A stretch of DNA of 64,000 nt from Conexibacter sp. DBS9H8 (GTDB lineage: Bacteria > Actinomycetota > Thermoleophilia > Solirubrobacterales > Solirubrobacteraceae): assembly GCF_023330685.1 (NCBI RefSeq), contig NZ_CP097128.1:2976001-3040000 (forward strand), given 5' to 3'. Each line of letters starts with the position of its first letter. Within the stretch, counting starts at the first letter, position 1. A program made the position numbers and the translations under genes. Positions 41,166-52,310 of this stretch are shown piece by piece. Below the pieces are notes generated by a model, which was not told where the DNA came from, searched no databases, and saw only the letters and a program-made list of their open reading frames with translations.

Positions 41166-42539
41166 TCAGGCGGCGATCGGGTCGGCGCGATCTCCGCGCC
41201 CAAGCGCGGCCGCGACCGCGCCGCGCACCGTTGGCTGTCCGGACGGTTCGATCACCGCCGACAGACCGTAGCGGCGGGCCTCCGCGATCCGCCGGTCCGC
41301 GTGGGCGACGCTGCGCAACTCACCGGTCAGCCCAAGCTCGCCGAAGCAGGCGAGCGGGCGACCACCCGGCCCGGTGAGCGCAACCCCGCGGACGGCGGAG
41401 GCGACCGCGAGGGCGACGGCAAGGTCCGCGCCCGGCTCGTCGATCCGCACCCCGCCAACGACGTTGACGAACACGTCGGCGTGACCACAACCGATCCGGG
41501 CGTGTCGTCCGAGCACGGCGAGCACGACCGCGAGCCGGTTGCGGTCAAAGCCGGCGACAACCCGCCGGGGCTGCTCGAGCTCGCTCGCGGAGACGAGCGC
41601 CTGCACCTCGACGAGCAGCGGGCGAGTACCTTCCATCGCCGCGAGCACGACGCTGCCGGGGGCGCGGGTCGCCTCGGCGACGAACCGTGCGCTCGCGTCG
41701 AGCACCTCGACGAGACCGCTGTCACGCATCTCGAACACGCCCGCCTGGTTGGTCGAGCCAAACCGGTTCTTGGTCGCCCGCAGGGTCCGGTAGGTCCGCT
41801 CGCGCTCCCCTTCGAACTGGAGGACGCAGTCGACGAGATGTTCGAGCACTCGCGGGCCCGCGAGCGCCCCCTCCTTGGTGACGTGCCCGACGAGCAGCAC
41901 GGCGATCCGGTGGGTCTTGGCGACGCGCATGATCGCGTCGGCGACCTCCCGGACCTGGGCGACGCTGCCGGCCGCGCTGGAGAGCTGATCGGAGACGATC
42001 GTCTGCACCGAGTCGATCACGCACACCTGCGGCCGCTCGGCCTCGAGCGTCGCGAGCACCGTCGTGAGGTCCGTCTCGGCGATCACGGGAAGCTCGAGCG
42101 CGCTCGGTCCGAGCCGTTGGGCGCGCAGGCGGATCTGGGCGGCCGACTCCTCCGCGGACACATACAGGGTCGTGAGCCCGTGGCTGCCGAGACGGGCAAG
42201 CGCCATCGTCGTCAACGTCGACTTGCCGATCCCCGGAGCCCCACCGATCAGTACGAGCGAACCGGGGACCAGCCCGCCGCCGAGGACGTTGTCGAGCTCT
42301 CCGATCCCGGTCACCAGCCGGCGGTGATCCTCGGCGGCGACCTCGGCCAAGCGGACCGGCGTGGCGGCCGGGCCGGCGGCTGACCGGCTCGCCGGCCCGG
42401 AGCGACCGCCCCGCACTGCGGTCGGCCGCACCTCCTCGACGAGCGTGTTCCACTCCCCACAGCCGCTACAGCGCCCGGTCCAGCGCGGGGTCTCATGGCC
42501 ACAGGCCGAGCAGACGTGGACGGTGGCGGGACGGGGCAT
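41166..42539 (-). CDS. radA: DNA repair protein RadA
   Basis: 457 aa. An N-terminal C4 zinc finger (CSACGHETPRWTGRCSGC), Walker A GGAPGIGKSTL, Walker B VCVIDSVQT, the RadA-specific KNRFGS motif and a C-terminal Lon-protease-like domain. It is a helicase-like branch-migration factor in recombination. 61 bp separate it from disA; it follows the acyltransferase genes by 31 nt and may be read with them. Confidence 0.96.
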   Translation of the reverse strand: MPRPATVHVCSACGHETPRWTGRCSGCGEWNTLVEEVRPTAVRGGRSGPASRSAAGPAATPVRLAEVAAEDHRRLVTGIGELDNVLGGGLVPGSLVLIGGAPGIGKSTLTTMALARLGSHGLTTLYVSAEESAAQIRLRAQRLGPSALELPVIAETDLTTVLATLEAERPQVCVIDSVQTIVSDQLSSAAGSVAQVREVADAIMRVAKTHRIAVLLVGHVTKEGALAGPRVLEHLVDCVLQFEGERERTYRTLRATKNRFGSTNQAGVFEMRDSGLVEVLDASARFVAEATRAPGSVVLAAMEGTRPLLVEVQALVSASELEQPRRVVAGFDRNRLAVVLAVLGRHARIGCGHADVFVNVVGGVRIDEPGADLAVALAVASAVRGVALTGPGGRPLACFGELGLTGELRSVAHADRRIAEARRYGLSAVIEPSGQPTVRGAVAAALGRGDRADPIAA

Positions 42540-42570
42540 GCACGCCGGAGGCTACGCCCCGGCCCCGACG

Positions 42571-43764
42571 TCATCCCGACAGCACGGCAAGCCGGGCGAG
42601 CAGCGCGTCGGTGCCGGTGCCGACGCGCCGGGAGAGGTTGATCGTCGGATGCTCGACCAGGCGCCAGAGCAGGTCGGCCGCCAGCAGTGCGAGCGGCACG
42701 CTGAGCGCGGCGAGGAGGACCGTGTTGACCTTGCCGCCGAACGCGAAGGCGATCGAGATGACGATCGGCTGATGGATGAGATAGAGGCTGTAGGAGCGGT
42801 GGCCGAGCCAGCGGCTCACCCGCGAGGACATGAACGCGATCACGATCCGGTTGGAGAGGGCGAGCCAGACCGCGAGCACGGCGCCGAGCACGATCAGACG
42901 CTCGGGCCAGCCGACCGCCGAGCCGCCGTCCTCGTTGACGGTCCAGTAGCCGGCGGTGAGCGCGAGCAGACAGACGGGGATGAGTGCCGTGCTCAGCCAC
43001 TGGCCGGGGCTGGTGCGGTGCCCGCGCGGCGCGACCCGCTCGGGCGGGAGGTGGACGGCCATCAGCGAGCCGATCACGAAGATCGGCAGGTAGCGGCCGG
43101 CCAGGGCGAAGAAGGTCCCCGACGGCGCAAAGTGCGAGGTCGACCACGCGCACGCGCACGCGATGATCAGCGCGAGGGGCCAGACCCGGCGGGTGAGCAG
43201 CGTCGCGAGGGCGATGAGCGGCAGCAGCATCGAGAAGATCACCTCCCAGCGCATCGACCACAGGACCGTCGTGTAGGCGTTGAGCGCGTTGGTGCCACTG
43301 AGCAGGGAGGCGGAGCGCAGACCGTTGCTGAACGTCTCCGGGACGGCGAACTCGTTGAGCCAGACGCCGGCGCCGGGCTGAGGGGCCCGGCCCGGGATGT
43401 GGTGGAGGACGGCGGCGAACAGGAGCGCGGCGAGCGCGGGCAGGTAGAGGCGGACGAGCCGACGCGGGTAGTAGGACAGCTTCAGCGCGGCGACCCCCCG
43501 GATCACGTAGGGGAGGGTGAGCACGTAGCCGCTGAGAACGAAGAAGATGAGGACCATCTCCGGCCCCGCCCAGATCAGGTGCAGCGGGGTCTGGACGATC
43601 CACCACCGCCCCGACCATTCCGGCCACTTCTCGATCCCGGGCGGGTTGTACCAGATCAGCGAGGCGTTGAAGACGTGGCTGAAGACGACGATCAGCGCCG
43701 CCCAGCCGCGGAGTCCGTCGAGGGCGCCGACGCGGCGCTGGGGGTCGGGCGACTCAGCTGACAT
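42571..43764 (-). CDS. acyltransferase-3 family membrane protein (copy 1)
   Basis: 397 aa, ATG at 43764, overlapping the stop of copy 2 by 11 nt. About ten helices; RVGALDGLRGWAALIVVFSHVFN holds the catalytic-type His of the OafA/NodX acyltransferase-3 family, with FFVLSGYVLTLP, YYPRRLVRLYLP and SYSLYLIHQPIVI also characteristic. It probably transfers acyl groups to exported glycans or lipids. Very similar to the adjacent copy 2, so the pair arose by tandem duplication. Confidence 0.88.
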   Translation of the reverse strand: MSAESPDPQRRVGALDGLRGWAALIVVFSHVFNASLIWYNPPGIEKWPEWSGRWWIVQTPLHLIWAGPEMVLIFFVLSGYVLTLPYVIRGVAALKLSYYPRRLVRLYLPALAALLFAAVLHHIPGRAPQPGAGVWLNEFAVPETFSNGLRSASLLSGTNALNAYTTVLWSMRWEVIFSMLLPLIALATLLTRRVWPLALIIACACAWSTSHFAPSGTFFALAGRYLPIFVIGSLMAVHLPPERVAPRGHRTSPGQWLSTALIPVCLLALTAGYWTVNEDGGSAVGWPERLIVLGAVLAVWLALSNRIVIAFMSSRVSRWLGHRSYSLYLIHQPIVISIAFAFGGKVNTVLLAALSVPLALLAADLLWRLVEHPTINLSRRVGTGTDALLARLAVLSG

Positions 43765-45085
43765 GGCGGGCGAGAAGACGGACGTTGAGCGCGTCGAGGC
43801 GACGGTCACAGAGCACGGCGACCCGCCGGGAGAGGGTGATCGTCGGCGCCTCGACCCAGCGGTAGAGCAGGTCGGCGGCGATCAGGGCCGGGGGCAGGCT
43901 GAGGGCGGCGAGGGCGAACACGTTGATCTGTCCGTGAAAGGCGAAGGCGAGCGAGATGACGATCGGCTGATGGATGAGATACAGGCTGTAGGAGCGCCGT
44001 CCCAGCCACTGGCTGACCCGGGTCTGCAGCAGGGCGACCATCAACCGGTTCTCGAGACTCAACCAGACGGCGAGGCACGCGCCGGCGATCGTGCCCGCCT
44101 CCAGCCAGCCCGTCGTCGAGCCGAGGTCCTCGTTGACGGTCCAGTAGCCGATCGTGAGCAGGCCGACACAGAGCGCGATCGGGACGAGGGTGCTGAGGAG
44201 GGAGACCGCCCGTCGTCGCGCGGGCGGTGCCCCGGTCCGGACCGGGCCAGGGTCGGCCGCCGAGCGGCGCGGGGAGAGGTGGACGGCCATCAGCGAGCCG
44301 AGCAGGAAGATCGGGAGGAAGCGGACGCAGTTGGCGCCGAAGTCCCCGGTGTCGATCGACTGGCAGGTGAGGTAGAGACACAGCGCTCCGGCGAGCACGG
44401 CGAGCAGCGGCTGGCGGCGGGTCGCGAGCGCCGCCCCGATGAACACGGGGAGCAGGAGCGAGAAGATCACCTCCCAGCGCATCGACCACAGCACGGTCGT
44501 GAAGGCGGTGAGGGAGGCGGTCGGGCCGACGAGCACGGCGGTGCGAACCGCGTTGGGAACGGTCGCCGGGACGGCGAACGAGTTCAGCCAGATCGACGCG
44601 CCCGGCTGAGGCACCCGGGCGGGGAAGGCGTGCAGCACCGCGGCGAAGGCGATCGCCGCCCAGGCGGGCAGGTAGAGGCGGACGAGCCGCCGCGGGTAGT
44701 AGGAGAGCCGGAACCAGTCGGTGCCGCGCACCACGCCCGGGAGCGTGAGCACGTACCCGCTGAGGACGAAGAACACGATCACCATCTCCGGGCCCGCCCA
44801 GATCAGGTGCAGGGGGGTCTGGACGATCCACCACCGCCACGACCACAGCGGCCACTTGATGATGCCGGGTGGGTTGTACCAGGTGAGCGCCGAGTTGAAC
44901 ACGTGGTTGAAGACGACGAACAGGGCGGCCCAGCCGCGCAGTCCGTCGAGGGAACTGACCCGCCGCTGCGGGTCGATGCGGTCCCGGACCGCCGGGGTGG
45001 GATCGAGCGCCTGCGTCCTCACGTCAGGGGACCGAGCGTAGAGGATGGCCGCCTCGAACCCCGGGCGGGACGGGCTCGGGCTCAT
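43754..45085 (-). CDS. acyltransferase-3 family membrane protein (copy 2)
   Basis: 443 aa from the ATG at 45085, which overlaps the upstream stop (ATGA). Same plan as copy 1 (RVSSLDGLRGWAALFVVFNH, HLIWAGPEMVIVFFVLSGYV, YYPRRLVRLYLPAW, SYSLYLIHQPIVI), with a longer polar N-terminus of about 35 residues and a Pro/Arg insertion in a middle loop. Acceptors may differ between the copies. Cotranscription with the glycosyltransferase-like gene upstream suggests modification of a surface glycan. Confidence 0.88.
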   Translation of the reverse strand: MSPSPSRPGFEAAILYARSPDVRTQALDPTPAVRDRIDPQRRVSSLDGLRGWAALFVVFNHVFNSALTWYNPPGIIKWPLWSWRWWIVQTPLHLIWAGPEMVIVFFVLSGYVLTLPGVVRGTDWFRLSYYPRRLVRLYLPAWAAIAFAAVLHAFPARVPQPGASIWLNSFAVPATVPNAVRTAVLVGPTASLTAFTTVLWSMRWEVIFSLLLPVFIGAALATRRQPLLAVLAGALCLYLTCQSIDTGDFGANCVRFLPIFLLGSLMAVHLSPRRSAADPGPVRTGAPPARRRAVSLLSTLVPIALCVGLLTIGYWTVNEDLGSTTGWLEAGTIAGACLAVWLSLENRLMVALLQTRVSQWLGRRSYSLYLIHQPIVISLAFAFHGQINVFALAALSLPPALIAADLLYRWVEAPTITLSRRVAVLCDRRLDALNVRLLARHVS

Positions 45086-46791
45086 GGCGTCGGGGCGGGC
45101 GGAAACCGGCTGGCGATGTCGTACCCGTAGACGTAGACCTCCATCCCGGCGATGCGGGCGTGGGTGAGCGGCGGCCCGAGATCGGTGGCGGTGAGGCTCG
45201 TCATCCACGACGTGCCGGCTGGGCTGATCCCGCCCGTGTTGGGGACGGTCGGATCGACGATCAGCAGGCTGCGGACCTGCGATCGGGGCCGGTACCAGGC
45301 CGACAGCGCGATCCCCCAGGGACAGAGTCCGGTGGCCGTACCGACCGGGCAGGGACCGACCGCCCCGAGGCTGAGCCGGAACCGGGTCTCCCAGGTGAGC
45401 GCGACCGACGTCCAGTAGCTCCCGAACCCGATCTGGACGTGCTCGCGGGCGGCGTAGGCGGCGAGCCGGCGGGCGGCGGACGGGCCGGGCGCCAGTCCGG
45501 GCAGCGCGCCGGCGGTGGCGGGGAGCGCGAGCGCTCCGGCGGCGGCGAAGGCGCCGACACCGACGCTGAGGGCTCGCCGGCGCAGCGCCGCCCGGTCGGG
45601 CGCGGCGGTGACGAGCAGCGCCGGGATGGCGAGGTAGGGGGCGAGGAGGTAGCGGCCGCTGAGGTAGTCGACGGCGACGTTGGAGAGGAGGTAGGCGCCG
45701 AGCCCGAGCAGCAGCGCGAGCGCCCAGAAGGCGAGGTAGGCGAGCGCGGGCGCCGCACGGGGCCCGCGGCCGCGCAGCAGCGCGACCGTGTGGGCGAGCA
45801 CGGTGAGCAGCGCGGCGACGAGGCCGGCGAGGATGAGGCCGCCGCGCACCAGGGTGAGGAGGCCATGTCCGTCGGGGGCGATCCCGAGGAAGTCCCCGCC
45901 GGCGATGTTGGTGAGGCCCTGAAGCACGAGCCCGGCGTCATGTCCGAGCTCGTTCATGGGCGTGAGGGTGAGCGGAAACGGACTGTGGACGAACCCGTGG
46001 GCGGCCATCACGACCGTGAGGAAGTGGGCGCCGAGCAGTGCGAGGCCACAGACGGCGGCGGCGAGCCCGAGCAGCTCGGCGGAGGCGCGCCCGGGGCGGG
46101 CGATCGCGAGGATCACCGCGGCGCCGAGGAACGGGGCGAGGCCGGAGATGAGAAAGAGCGGATCAGAGGCCTCGGGGAGGGCGCTGAGCAGTCCGAGGCC
46201 GATCGCGCCGAGCACGAGCCTCGGTTCCCGCCAGGGGGCGTCACGGCGGGCGGCGTAGACGAGGGCGGCCATCAGCAGGATCGCGTGGAGCTGAGGCAGG
46301 TCGTGGAAGTCCCAGCTGAAGAAGTACTGGCGGCCCATCTGCCCGAGACAGGCGACGGCGACGACGAGCAGCAGCGCCGAACGGCGTCCGAACCCGACGG
46401 CGGCGGCCCAGCCGAGCAGGGCGAGGTCGAGCGCGAGCCAGGCGACCGGGATCAGGCGCCACAGCTCGCGGTGGTCGGGGAGCCAGCCGACGACGGTCGC
46501 CCCGAGGATCTCCTCATACAGCGGGCGGTTGCCGATCACGACGCTGCCGAGCGGCGCGCCGACGTCGATCCGGTGGGCGACGACGGGAACGATGGCGACA
46601 TCGGAGTTCGCGTAGGTGACCGCGAGGATCTCATGCAGGTGGACGACAAGCAGGATCCCGTAGAGGACCCCGACCCCGAGCAGCAGCCAACCGAGCGGAC
46701 CCATACCCCGCCGGCCCGCCGCCCCGCCGTCCTCCGAGCCGGACCGGGCCCGGCGGCGCGCCGGGAACGGAACGAAGCTCGGGCGCACCAT
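45082..46791 (-). CDS. polytopic membrane protein, GT-C glycosyltransferase-like
   Basis: 569 aa from the ATG at 46791 (TTG at 46800 possible). More than ten hydrophobic helices; an early loop after the first helix (HEILAVTYANSDVAIVPVVAHRI) has acidic residues as in GT-C enzymes, and a C-terminal soluble part of about 130 residues begins near GPSAARRLAAYAAREHVQIGFG. I do not recognise a named family; GT39/ArnT-like use of a polyprenyl-phosphate sugar is a guess from topology and from the acyltransferase partners. Confidence 0.6.
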   Translation of the reverse strand: MVRPSFVPFPARRRARSGSEDGGAAGRRGMGPLGWLLLGVGVLYGILLVVHLHEILAVTYANSDVAIVPVVAHRIDVGAPLGSVVIGNRPLYEEILGATVVGWLPDHRELWRLIPVAWLALDLALLGWAAAVGFGRRSALLLVVAVACLGQMGRQYFFSWDFHDLPQLHAILLMAALVYAARRDAPWREPRLVLGAIGLGLLSALPEASDPLFLISGLAPFLGAAVILAIARPGRASAELLGLAAAVCGLALLGAHFLTVVMAAHGFVHSPFPLTLTPMNELGHDAGLVLQGLTNIAGGDFLGIAPDGHGLLTLVRGGLILAGLVAALLTVLAHTVALLRGRGPRAAPALAYLAFWALALLLGLGAYLLSNVAVDYLSGRYLLAPYLAIPALLVTAAPDRAALRRRALSVGVGAFAAAGALALPATAGALPGLAPGPSAARRLAAYAAREHVQIGFGSYWTSVALTWETRFRLSLGAVGPCPVGTATGLCPWGIALSAWYRPRSQVRSLLIVDPTVPNTGGISPAGTSWMTSLTATDLGPPLTHARIAGMEVYVYGYDIASRFPPAPTP

Positions 46792-46828
46792 CACCGGCAA
46801 TCTAGGGCCTCACGCCCGCCGGCGGCCG

Positions 46829-46875
46829 ACGGCGGGGGAGAAATGCGTCCCCACGACACATTTCCCCCCCGCCGT
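46829..46875. repeat. 47-nt near-perfect hairpin/dyad element
   Basis: Arms 46829-46845 and 46859-46875 pair at 16 of 17 positions (single A/C mismatch at 46839/46865), and three more pairs (GTC/GAC) extend into the 13-nt loop. The inner part reads AAATGCG...CACATTT flanked by G5/C7 runs. It lies between the divergent GT-C-like gene and the VOC gene. Long exact dyads like this are often dispersed palindromic elements; here function is unknown. Confidence 0.8.
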
Positions 46876-46910
46876 TGCGCACGGACCCCGGGAAAGCGAT
46901 CATCACCCCC

Positions 46911-47306
46911 ATGCACGCCTCCGCCGCCGGACTGAACCGCATCAGCCTCGTCTGCCTGCCGACCCTCGAACAGGATGATGCGATCGCCTTCTATGAGGCG
47001 CTCGGGTTCCACAAGCGGACCGACACCCCCTTCGGCGGCGGGATGCGCTGGATCGAGATGGCGCTCCCGGGAGACGGGGCGGCGATCGCTCTCGCCCCGC
47101 CGCCCCCGGGCCGGAAGGTCGAGCCGGTCAACAGCGGCCTCACCCTCGAGTGCGTCGACGTCGACGCGACGCACGCGGCCCTGCTCGCACGCGGGGTCGA
47201 CGTCGACGCAGAGGTCACCCGCATGGGCGACCCGATCTCCCCGATGTTCTGGTTCCGCGACCCGAGCGGGCACACCCTGCTCGTCGTCGAGGCCCCCGCG
47301 GCCTGA
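46911..47306 (+). CDS. VOC family (glyoxalase/bleomycin-resistance fold) protein
   Basis: 131 aa from the ATG at 46911. NRISLVCLPTLEQDDAIAFYEALGF starts the fold; FRDPSGHTLLVVEAP at the end contains the conserved D-P-S/D-G-H/N pattern and Glu metal ligand. Single-domain VOC proteins include lyases and resistance proteins; no specific activity is readable. Monocistronic; ends 53 nt before a hairpin shared with clpC. Confidence 0.82.
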   Translation: MHASAAGLNRISLVCLPTLEQDDAIAFYEALGFHKRTDTPFGGGMRWIEMALPGDGAAIALAPPPPGRKVEPVNSGLTLECVDVDATHAALLARGVDVDAEVTRMGDPISPMFWFRDPSGHTLLVVEAPAA

Positions 47307-47359
47307 CGCGCCGGACCGGCGGTGGCCGTCTCGCCCGGCGGAGGCGGGGCTGACGTGAC

Positions 47360-47383
47360 GAGGGCGGCCCCAAGGCCGCCCTC
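47360..47383. terminator. hairpin terminator between VOC gene and clpC
   Basis: Perfect 10-bp stem GAGGGCGGCC / GGCCGCCCTC with loop CCAA, located between convergent genes, 53 nt after the VOC stop and 27 nt beyond the clpC stop. No U-tract on either strand. Confidence 0.7.
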
Positions 47384-47410
47384 GCGCTCAGTACTCGTGC
47401 GGACCGGGGT

Positions 47411-50002
47411 CTAGCCCTGGTCGTCGGCGGCCGGTGGCGCCGGAGGCTCGATCGCCTCGTGCGCGTCGGGCGCCTCACCCTCGGCGCCGACCCCGACCGG
47501 GGTCGGCTTGGGCGCCGTCTTGATCACTGAGAGGATCACCTCACGCTCCTCCGGATCGCCCTCCGGGGCCGGCTCGACGAGCACGGTCGACCCCTCCGGG
47601 ACCTGGGAGCGGAGCACGAAGTCGGCGAGCGGATCCTCGATGTAGCGCTGAATCGCGCGGCGCAACGGCCGGGCGCCCATCGACGGATCCCAGCCCTTCT
47701 CCACGAGCAGGTCCTTGGCCTCCTCGGAGAGTTCGAGCTGCAACTCGCGTTCGGCCATCGAGTGGCGGATCCGCATCAGCAGCAGGTCGACGATCTCCTT
47801 GATCTCGGTCTTGGCGAGCTTGTGGAAGACGATCACGTCGTCAATCCGGTTGATGAACTCGGGCCGGAAGACGCGCTTGAGCTCGCCCATGATCCGGCTC
47901 TTCATCTCGTCGTAGGAGACGCCCGTCTCGTCCTCGATCGTCGAGAAGCCGATCTGGAAGTTCTTGGCGATCTCCGACGCGCCGATGTTCGACGTCATGA
48001 TCACGATCGTGTGGCGGAAGTCGACCGTCCGCCCCTGGGCGTCGGTGAGACGCCCGTCCTCGAGGATCTGCAGGAGGATGTTGAACACGTCCGGGTGGGC
48101 CTTCTCGATCTCATCGAGCAGGAGCACGCTGTAGGGCTTGCGCCGCACCGCCTCTGTGAGCTGGCCACCCTCGTCGTAGCCGATGTAGCCGGGAGGGGAG
48201 CCCACGAGCCGGGAGACCGCGTGCTTCTCCATGTACTCGGACATGTCGATCCGGATCATCGTGTCCTCGTCCCCGAACAGGAACTCGGCGAGCGTCCGGG
48301 CGAGCTCGGTCTTGCCGACCCCGGAGGGGCCGAGGAAGATGAAGCTGCCGGTCGGCCGCTTCGGGTCCTTGAGGCCGGCCCGGCTGCGGCGGATCGCCTT
48401 GGAGATCACCTCGACGGCGGGCTGCTGTCCGATCACCCGCTTGTGAAGCTCCTCCTCCATCCGCATCAGCTTGGCCGTCTCCGCCTCGGTGAGCTTGAAC
48501 ACCGGGATGCCGGTCCACATGCTGACGATGTCGGCGATCTCCTCCTCACCGATGCTCGGACGCTCGGTCGACTCACCGGCCTCCCACTGCTCGGCCAGAT
48601 CGCGCTTCTTCTGGGTGAGGCGCCGCTCCTGGTCACGCAGGTTGGCCGCCTTCTCGAACTCCTGAGCCTCGATCGCGGCCTCCTTGGCCCGGCGGGTCTC
48701 CTCGATCTCGTCCTCGAGCTCGCGGTAGACCGGCGGAGAGGTCATCGACTTGATCCGCATCCGGGAGGCGGCCTCATCGATGAGGTCGATCGCCTTGTCG
48801 GGCAGGAACCGGTCGGAGATGTAGCGGTCGGCGAGGTCGGCGGCCGCCGACAGCGCCTCGTCGGTGATGTTGACCTTGTGGTGCTGCTCGTAGCGGTCAC
48901 GCAGGCCCTTGAGGATCTGCACCGCCTCCTCGACGCTCGGCTGGTCGACGATGATCTTCTGGAAGCGCCGTTCGAGCGCCGAGTCACGCTCCAGGTATTT
49001 GCGGAACTCCTCGAGCGTCGTCGCGCCGATCGTCTGCAGCTCCCCGCGGGCGAGGGCCGGCTTGAGGATCGAGGCGGCGTCAATCGCGCCCTCGGCGGCA
49101 CCGGCGCCGACGAGGTTGTGCAGCTCGTCGATGAACAGGATGATGTCACCGCGCTGGGTGATCTCCTTCATCACCTTCTTGAGGCGCTCCTCAAACTCTC
49201 CGCGGTACTTGGACCCGGCGACGAGGGCGGCCAGATCCAGCGTGTAGATCTGCTTGCCCTTGAGCAGCTCGGGCACGTCGGCGGAGACGATCCGCTGAGC
49301 GAGGCCCTCGACGACGGCGGTCTTGCCGACCCCGGGCTCACCGACGAGCACCGGGTTGTTCTTCGTCCGGCGGCTGAGGATCTGCATGATCCGCTCGATC
49401 TCGGTTTCCCGCCCGACGACGGGGTCGAGCTTGCCGTCGGAGGCCAGCCGGGTGAGGTTGCGCCCGAACTGGTCAAGCAGCTTGGAGGACTTCTTGCCGT
49501 CACCGGGGGCGGCGGCGCCCGCGGCGGTGCCGGCCGCGCCGGCGGCGGTCCCGCGCTGGCGGCTGCCGGGGCCCGACAGCATCCGGATGACCTCATTGCG
49601 AATCTTCTCGGAGTCCGCATCGAAGTCGAGCAGGATCCGGGCGGCGACGCCCTCGTTCTCACGAACGAGACCGAGGAGGATGTGCTCGGTGCCGATGTAG
49701 TTGTGACCGAGGCTGAGCGCTTCACGCAGCGCGAGCTCGAGCACCTTCTTGGCCCGTGGGGTGAACGGGATCTGGCCGGAGGTGACTTCCTCACCGGAGC
49801 CGACGATCCGTACGACCTGAGCCCGGACGCGCTCGACGGTGATCTCGAGCGATTCGAGCACGCGGGCTGCCAGGCCCTCCTCCTCGCGGAGCAGGCCGAG
49901 CAGGATGTGCTCGGTGCCGATGTAATTGTGCTTGAGGGTGCGCGCCTCTTCCTGTGCCAGGACGACCACCTGACGGGCGCGCTCTGTGAATCGCTCGAAC
50001 AT
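47411..50002 (-). CDS. clpC: ATP-dependent Clp protease ATP-binding subunit ClpC
   Basis: 863 aa. Two N-terminal Clp repeats ([31 protein letters not shown]), AAA+ domain 1 with GEPGVGKT, a UVR-containing middle coiled-coil region (EEFRK... and [18 protein letters not shown]), AAA+ domain 2 with [11 protein letters not shown] and [13 protein letters not shown], and a ClpP-binding loop region. It unfolds substrates for ClpP. The usual ctsR-mcsA-mcsB genes of Firmicutes are absent upstream. A 16-bp palindrome sits in its leader. Confidence 0.97.
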   Translation of the reverse strand: MFERFTERARQVVVLAQEEARTLKHNYIGTEHILLGLLREEEGLAARVLESLEITVERVRAQVVRIVGSGEEVTSGQIPFTPRAKKVLELALREALSLGHNYIGTEHILLGLVRENEGVAARILLDFDADSEKIRNEVIRMLSGPGSRQRGTAAGAAGTAAGAAAPGDGKKSSKLLDQFGRNLTRLASDGKLDPVVGRETEIERIMQILSRRTKNNPVLVGEPGVGKTAVVEGLAQRIVSADVPELLKGKQIYTLDLAALVAGSKYRGEFEERLKKVMKEITQRGDIILFIDELHNLVGAGAAEGAIDAASILKPALARGELQTIGATTLEEFRKYLERDSALERRFQKIIVDQPSVEEAVQILKGLRDRYEQHHKVNITDEALSAAADLADRYISDRFLPDKAIDLIDEAASRMRIKSMTSPPVYRELEDEIEETRRAKEAAIEAQEFEKAANLRDQERRLTQKKRDLAEQWEAGESTERPSIGEEEIADIVSMWTGIPVFKLTEAETAKLMRMEEELHKRVIGQQPAVEVISKAIRRSRAGLKDPKRPTGSFIFLGPSGVGKTELARTLAEFLFGDEDTMIRIDMSEYMEKHAVSRLVGSPPGYIGYDEGGQLTEAVRRKPYSVLLLDEIEKAHPDVFNILLQILEDGRLTDAQGRTVDFRHTIVIMTSNIGASEIAKNFQIGFSTIEDETGVSYDEMKSRIMGELKRVFRPEFINRIDDVIVFHKLAKTEIKEIVDLLLMRIRHSMAERELQLELSEEAKDLLVEKGWDPSMGARPLRRAIQRYIEDPLADFVLRSQVPEGSTVLVEPAPEGDPEEREVILSVIKTAPKPTPVGVGAEGEAPDAHEAIEPPAPPAADDQG

Positions 50003-50066
50003 GACTGTGGATCTCTCTGTTCGCCGGGGACTAGGGCAGGTCGGTCGATTGCTTGTCCGGATGGGT

Positions 50067-50082
50067 CGGCAGGTACCTGCCG
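50067..50082. promoter_or_regulatory. palindrome in the clpC leader
   Basis: CGGCAGGTACCTGCCG is a perfect 16-bp palindrome 64 nt upstream of the clpC ATG; three further GGG/CCC pairs outside a single mismatch extend it to a 24-bp dyad (50063-50086). It may be an operator or an mRNA hairpin. It does not match the CtsR heptanucleotide repeat. The surrounding 50003-50293 stretch holds no gene; a weak hairpin CGGTC/GACCG (50204-50217) may end the lysS transcript. Confidence 0.5.
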
Positions 50083-50293
50083 GCCCCTAGTTTAGTGCGG
50101 TGCCTCTCCCCTACTTGTCGGCCGCGACGCGTGATCTGATAAGTCAGCGGTCCGTGAGAGGAGGCCATAGGCCAGTCTAACAATCTCCCCGACGCGAACG
50201 GGACGGTCCCCGGACCGCGGCAGGCCGGTACCGTCGCATGGAGGGTGCGGCGGCGGAGGCTCGCGCCCGTGGACGGTCGCGGCGCCTGGAGGG

Positions 50294-51787
<1,494 letters not shown>

Positions 51788-51797
51788 GGCGGGGAGC

Positions 51798-52271
51798 CTA
51801 GGCGACTTCGATCTTCTGGATCGTCAGCTTCCGCTCGCCCTTGGGGGTCGAGACGGTCGCGACGTCACCCTTCTTGGCTCCCATCAGTGCCTTGCCGACG
51901 GGTGACTCGTTGGAGAGCTTGTGCTCGGCGGGCTTCGCCTCCGCGGAGCCGACGATGTGGTAGACGTGCTTGGCGCCGTCGGCGTCCTGCACATGCACCG
52001 TCGACCCGACGCGCACGATGTCGTTGTCGAGTTCGGAGGCGTCGACGACGGTGGCGGAACGCAGCCGCTCCTCCAGCTGGGCGATGCGCGCCTCGAGCAT
52101 CGCCTGCTCGTTCTTGGCGTCGTCGTACTCGGCGTTCTCGGAGATGTCGCCGAAGTCGCGCGCCTCCTTGATCCGCGCCGCCACCTCACGACGGCGAACC
52201 GTCGACATGTGCTCGAGCTCCGCCTTGAGCGAGGCCAGACCTTCTGGGGTGAGAATGACGTCTTTGGCCAT
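51798..52271 (-). CDS. greA: transcription elongation factor GreA
   Basis: 157 aa. An N-terminal antiparallel coiled coil ([50 protein letters not shown]) with the acidic tip DISENAEYD, and a C-terminal FKBP-like domain ([14 protein letters not shown]...[18 protein letters not shown]). It stimulates RNA polymerase transcript cleavage to rescue backtracked complexes. Confidence 0.96.
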   Translation of the reverse strand: MAKDVILTPEGLASLKAELEHMSTVRRREVAARIKEARDFGDISENAEYDDAKNEQAMLEARIAQLEERLRSATVVDASELDNDIVRVGSTVHVQDADGAKHVYHIVGSAEAKPAEHKLSNESPVGKALMGAKKGDVATVSTPKGERKLTIQKIEVA

Positions 52272-52310
52272 ATCGAGCGGGGGAGTATAGCCGCGGGTGT
52301 CGGCGCCGGT

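Noticed and set aside
47762-50095. 777-codon open reading on the plus strand opposite clpC
   Set aside because: GC-rich antisense shadow of a conserved gene; its translation has no domain pattern and is dominated by Leu/Asp/Gly from complementary codons.
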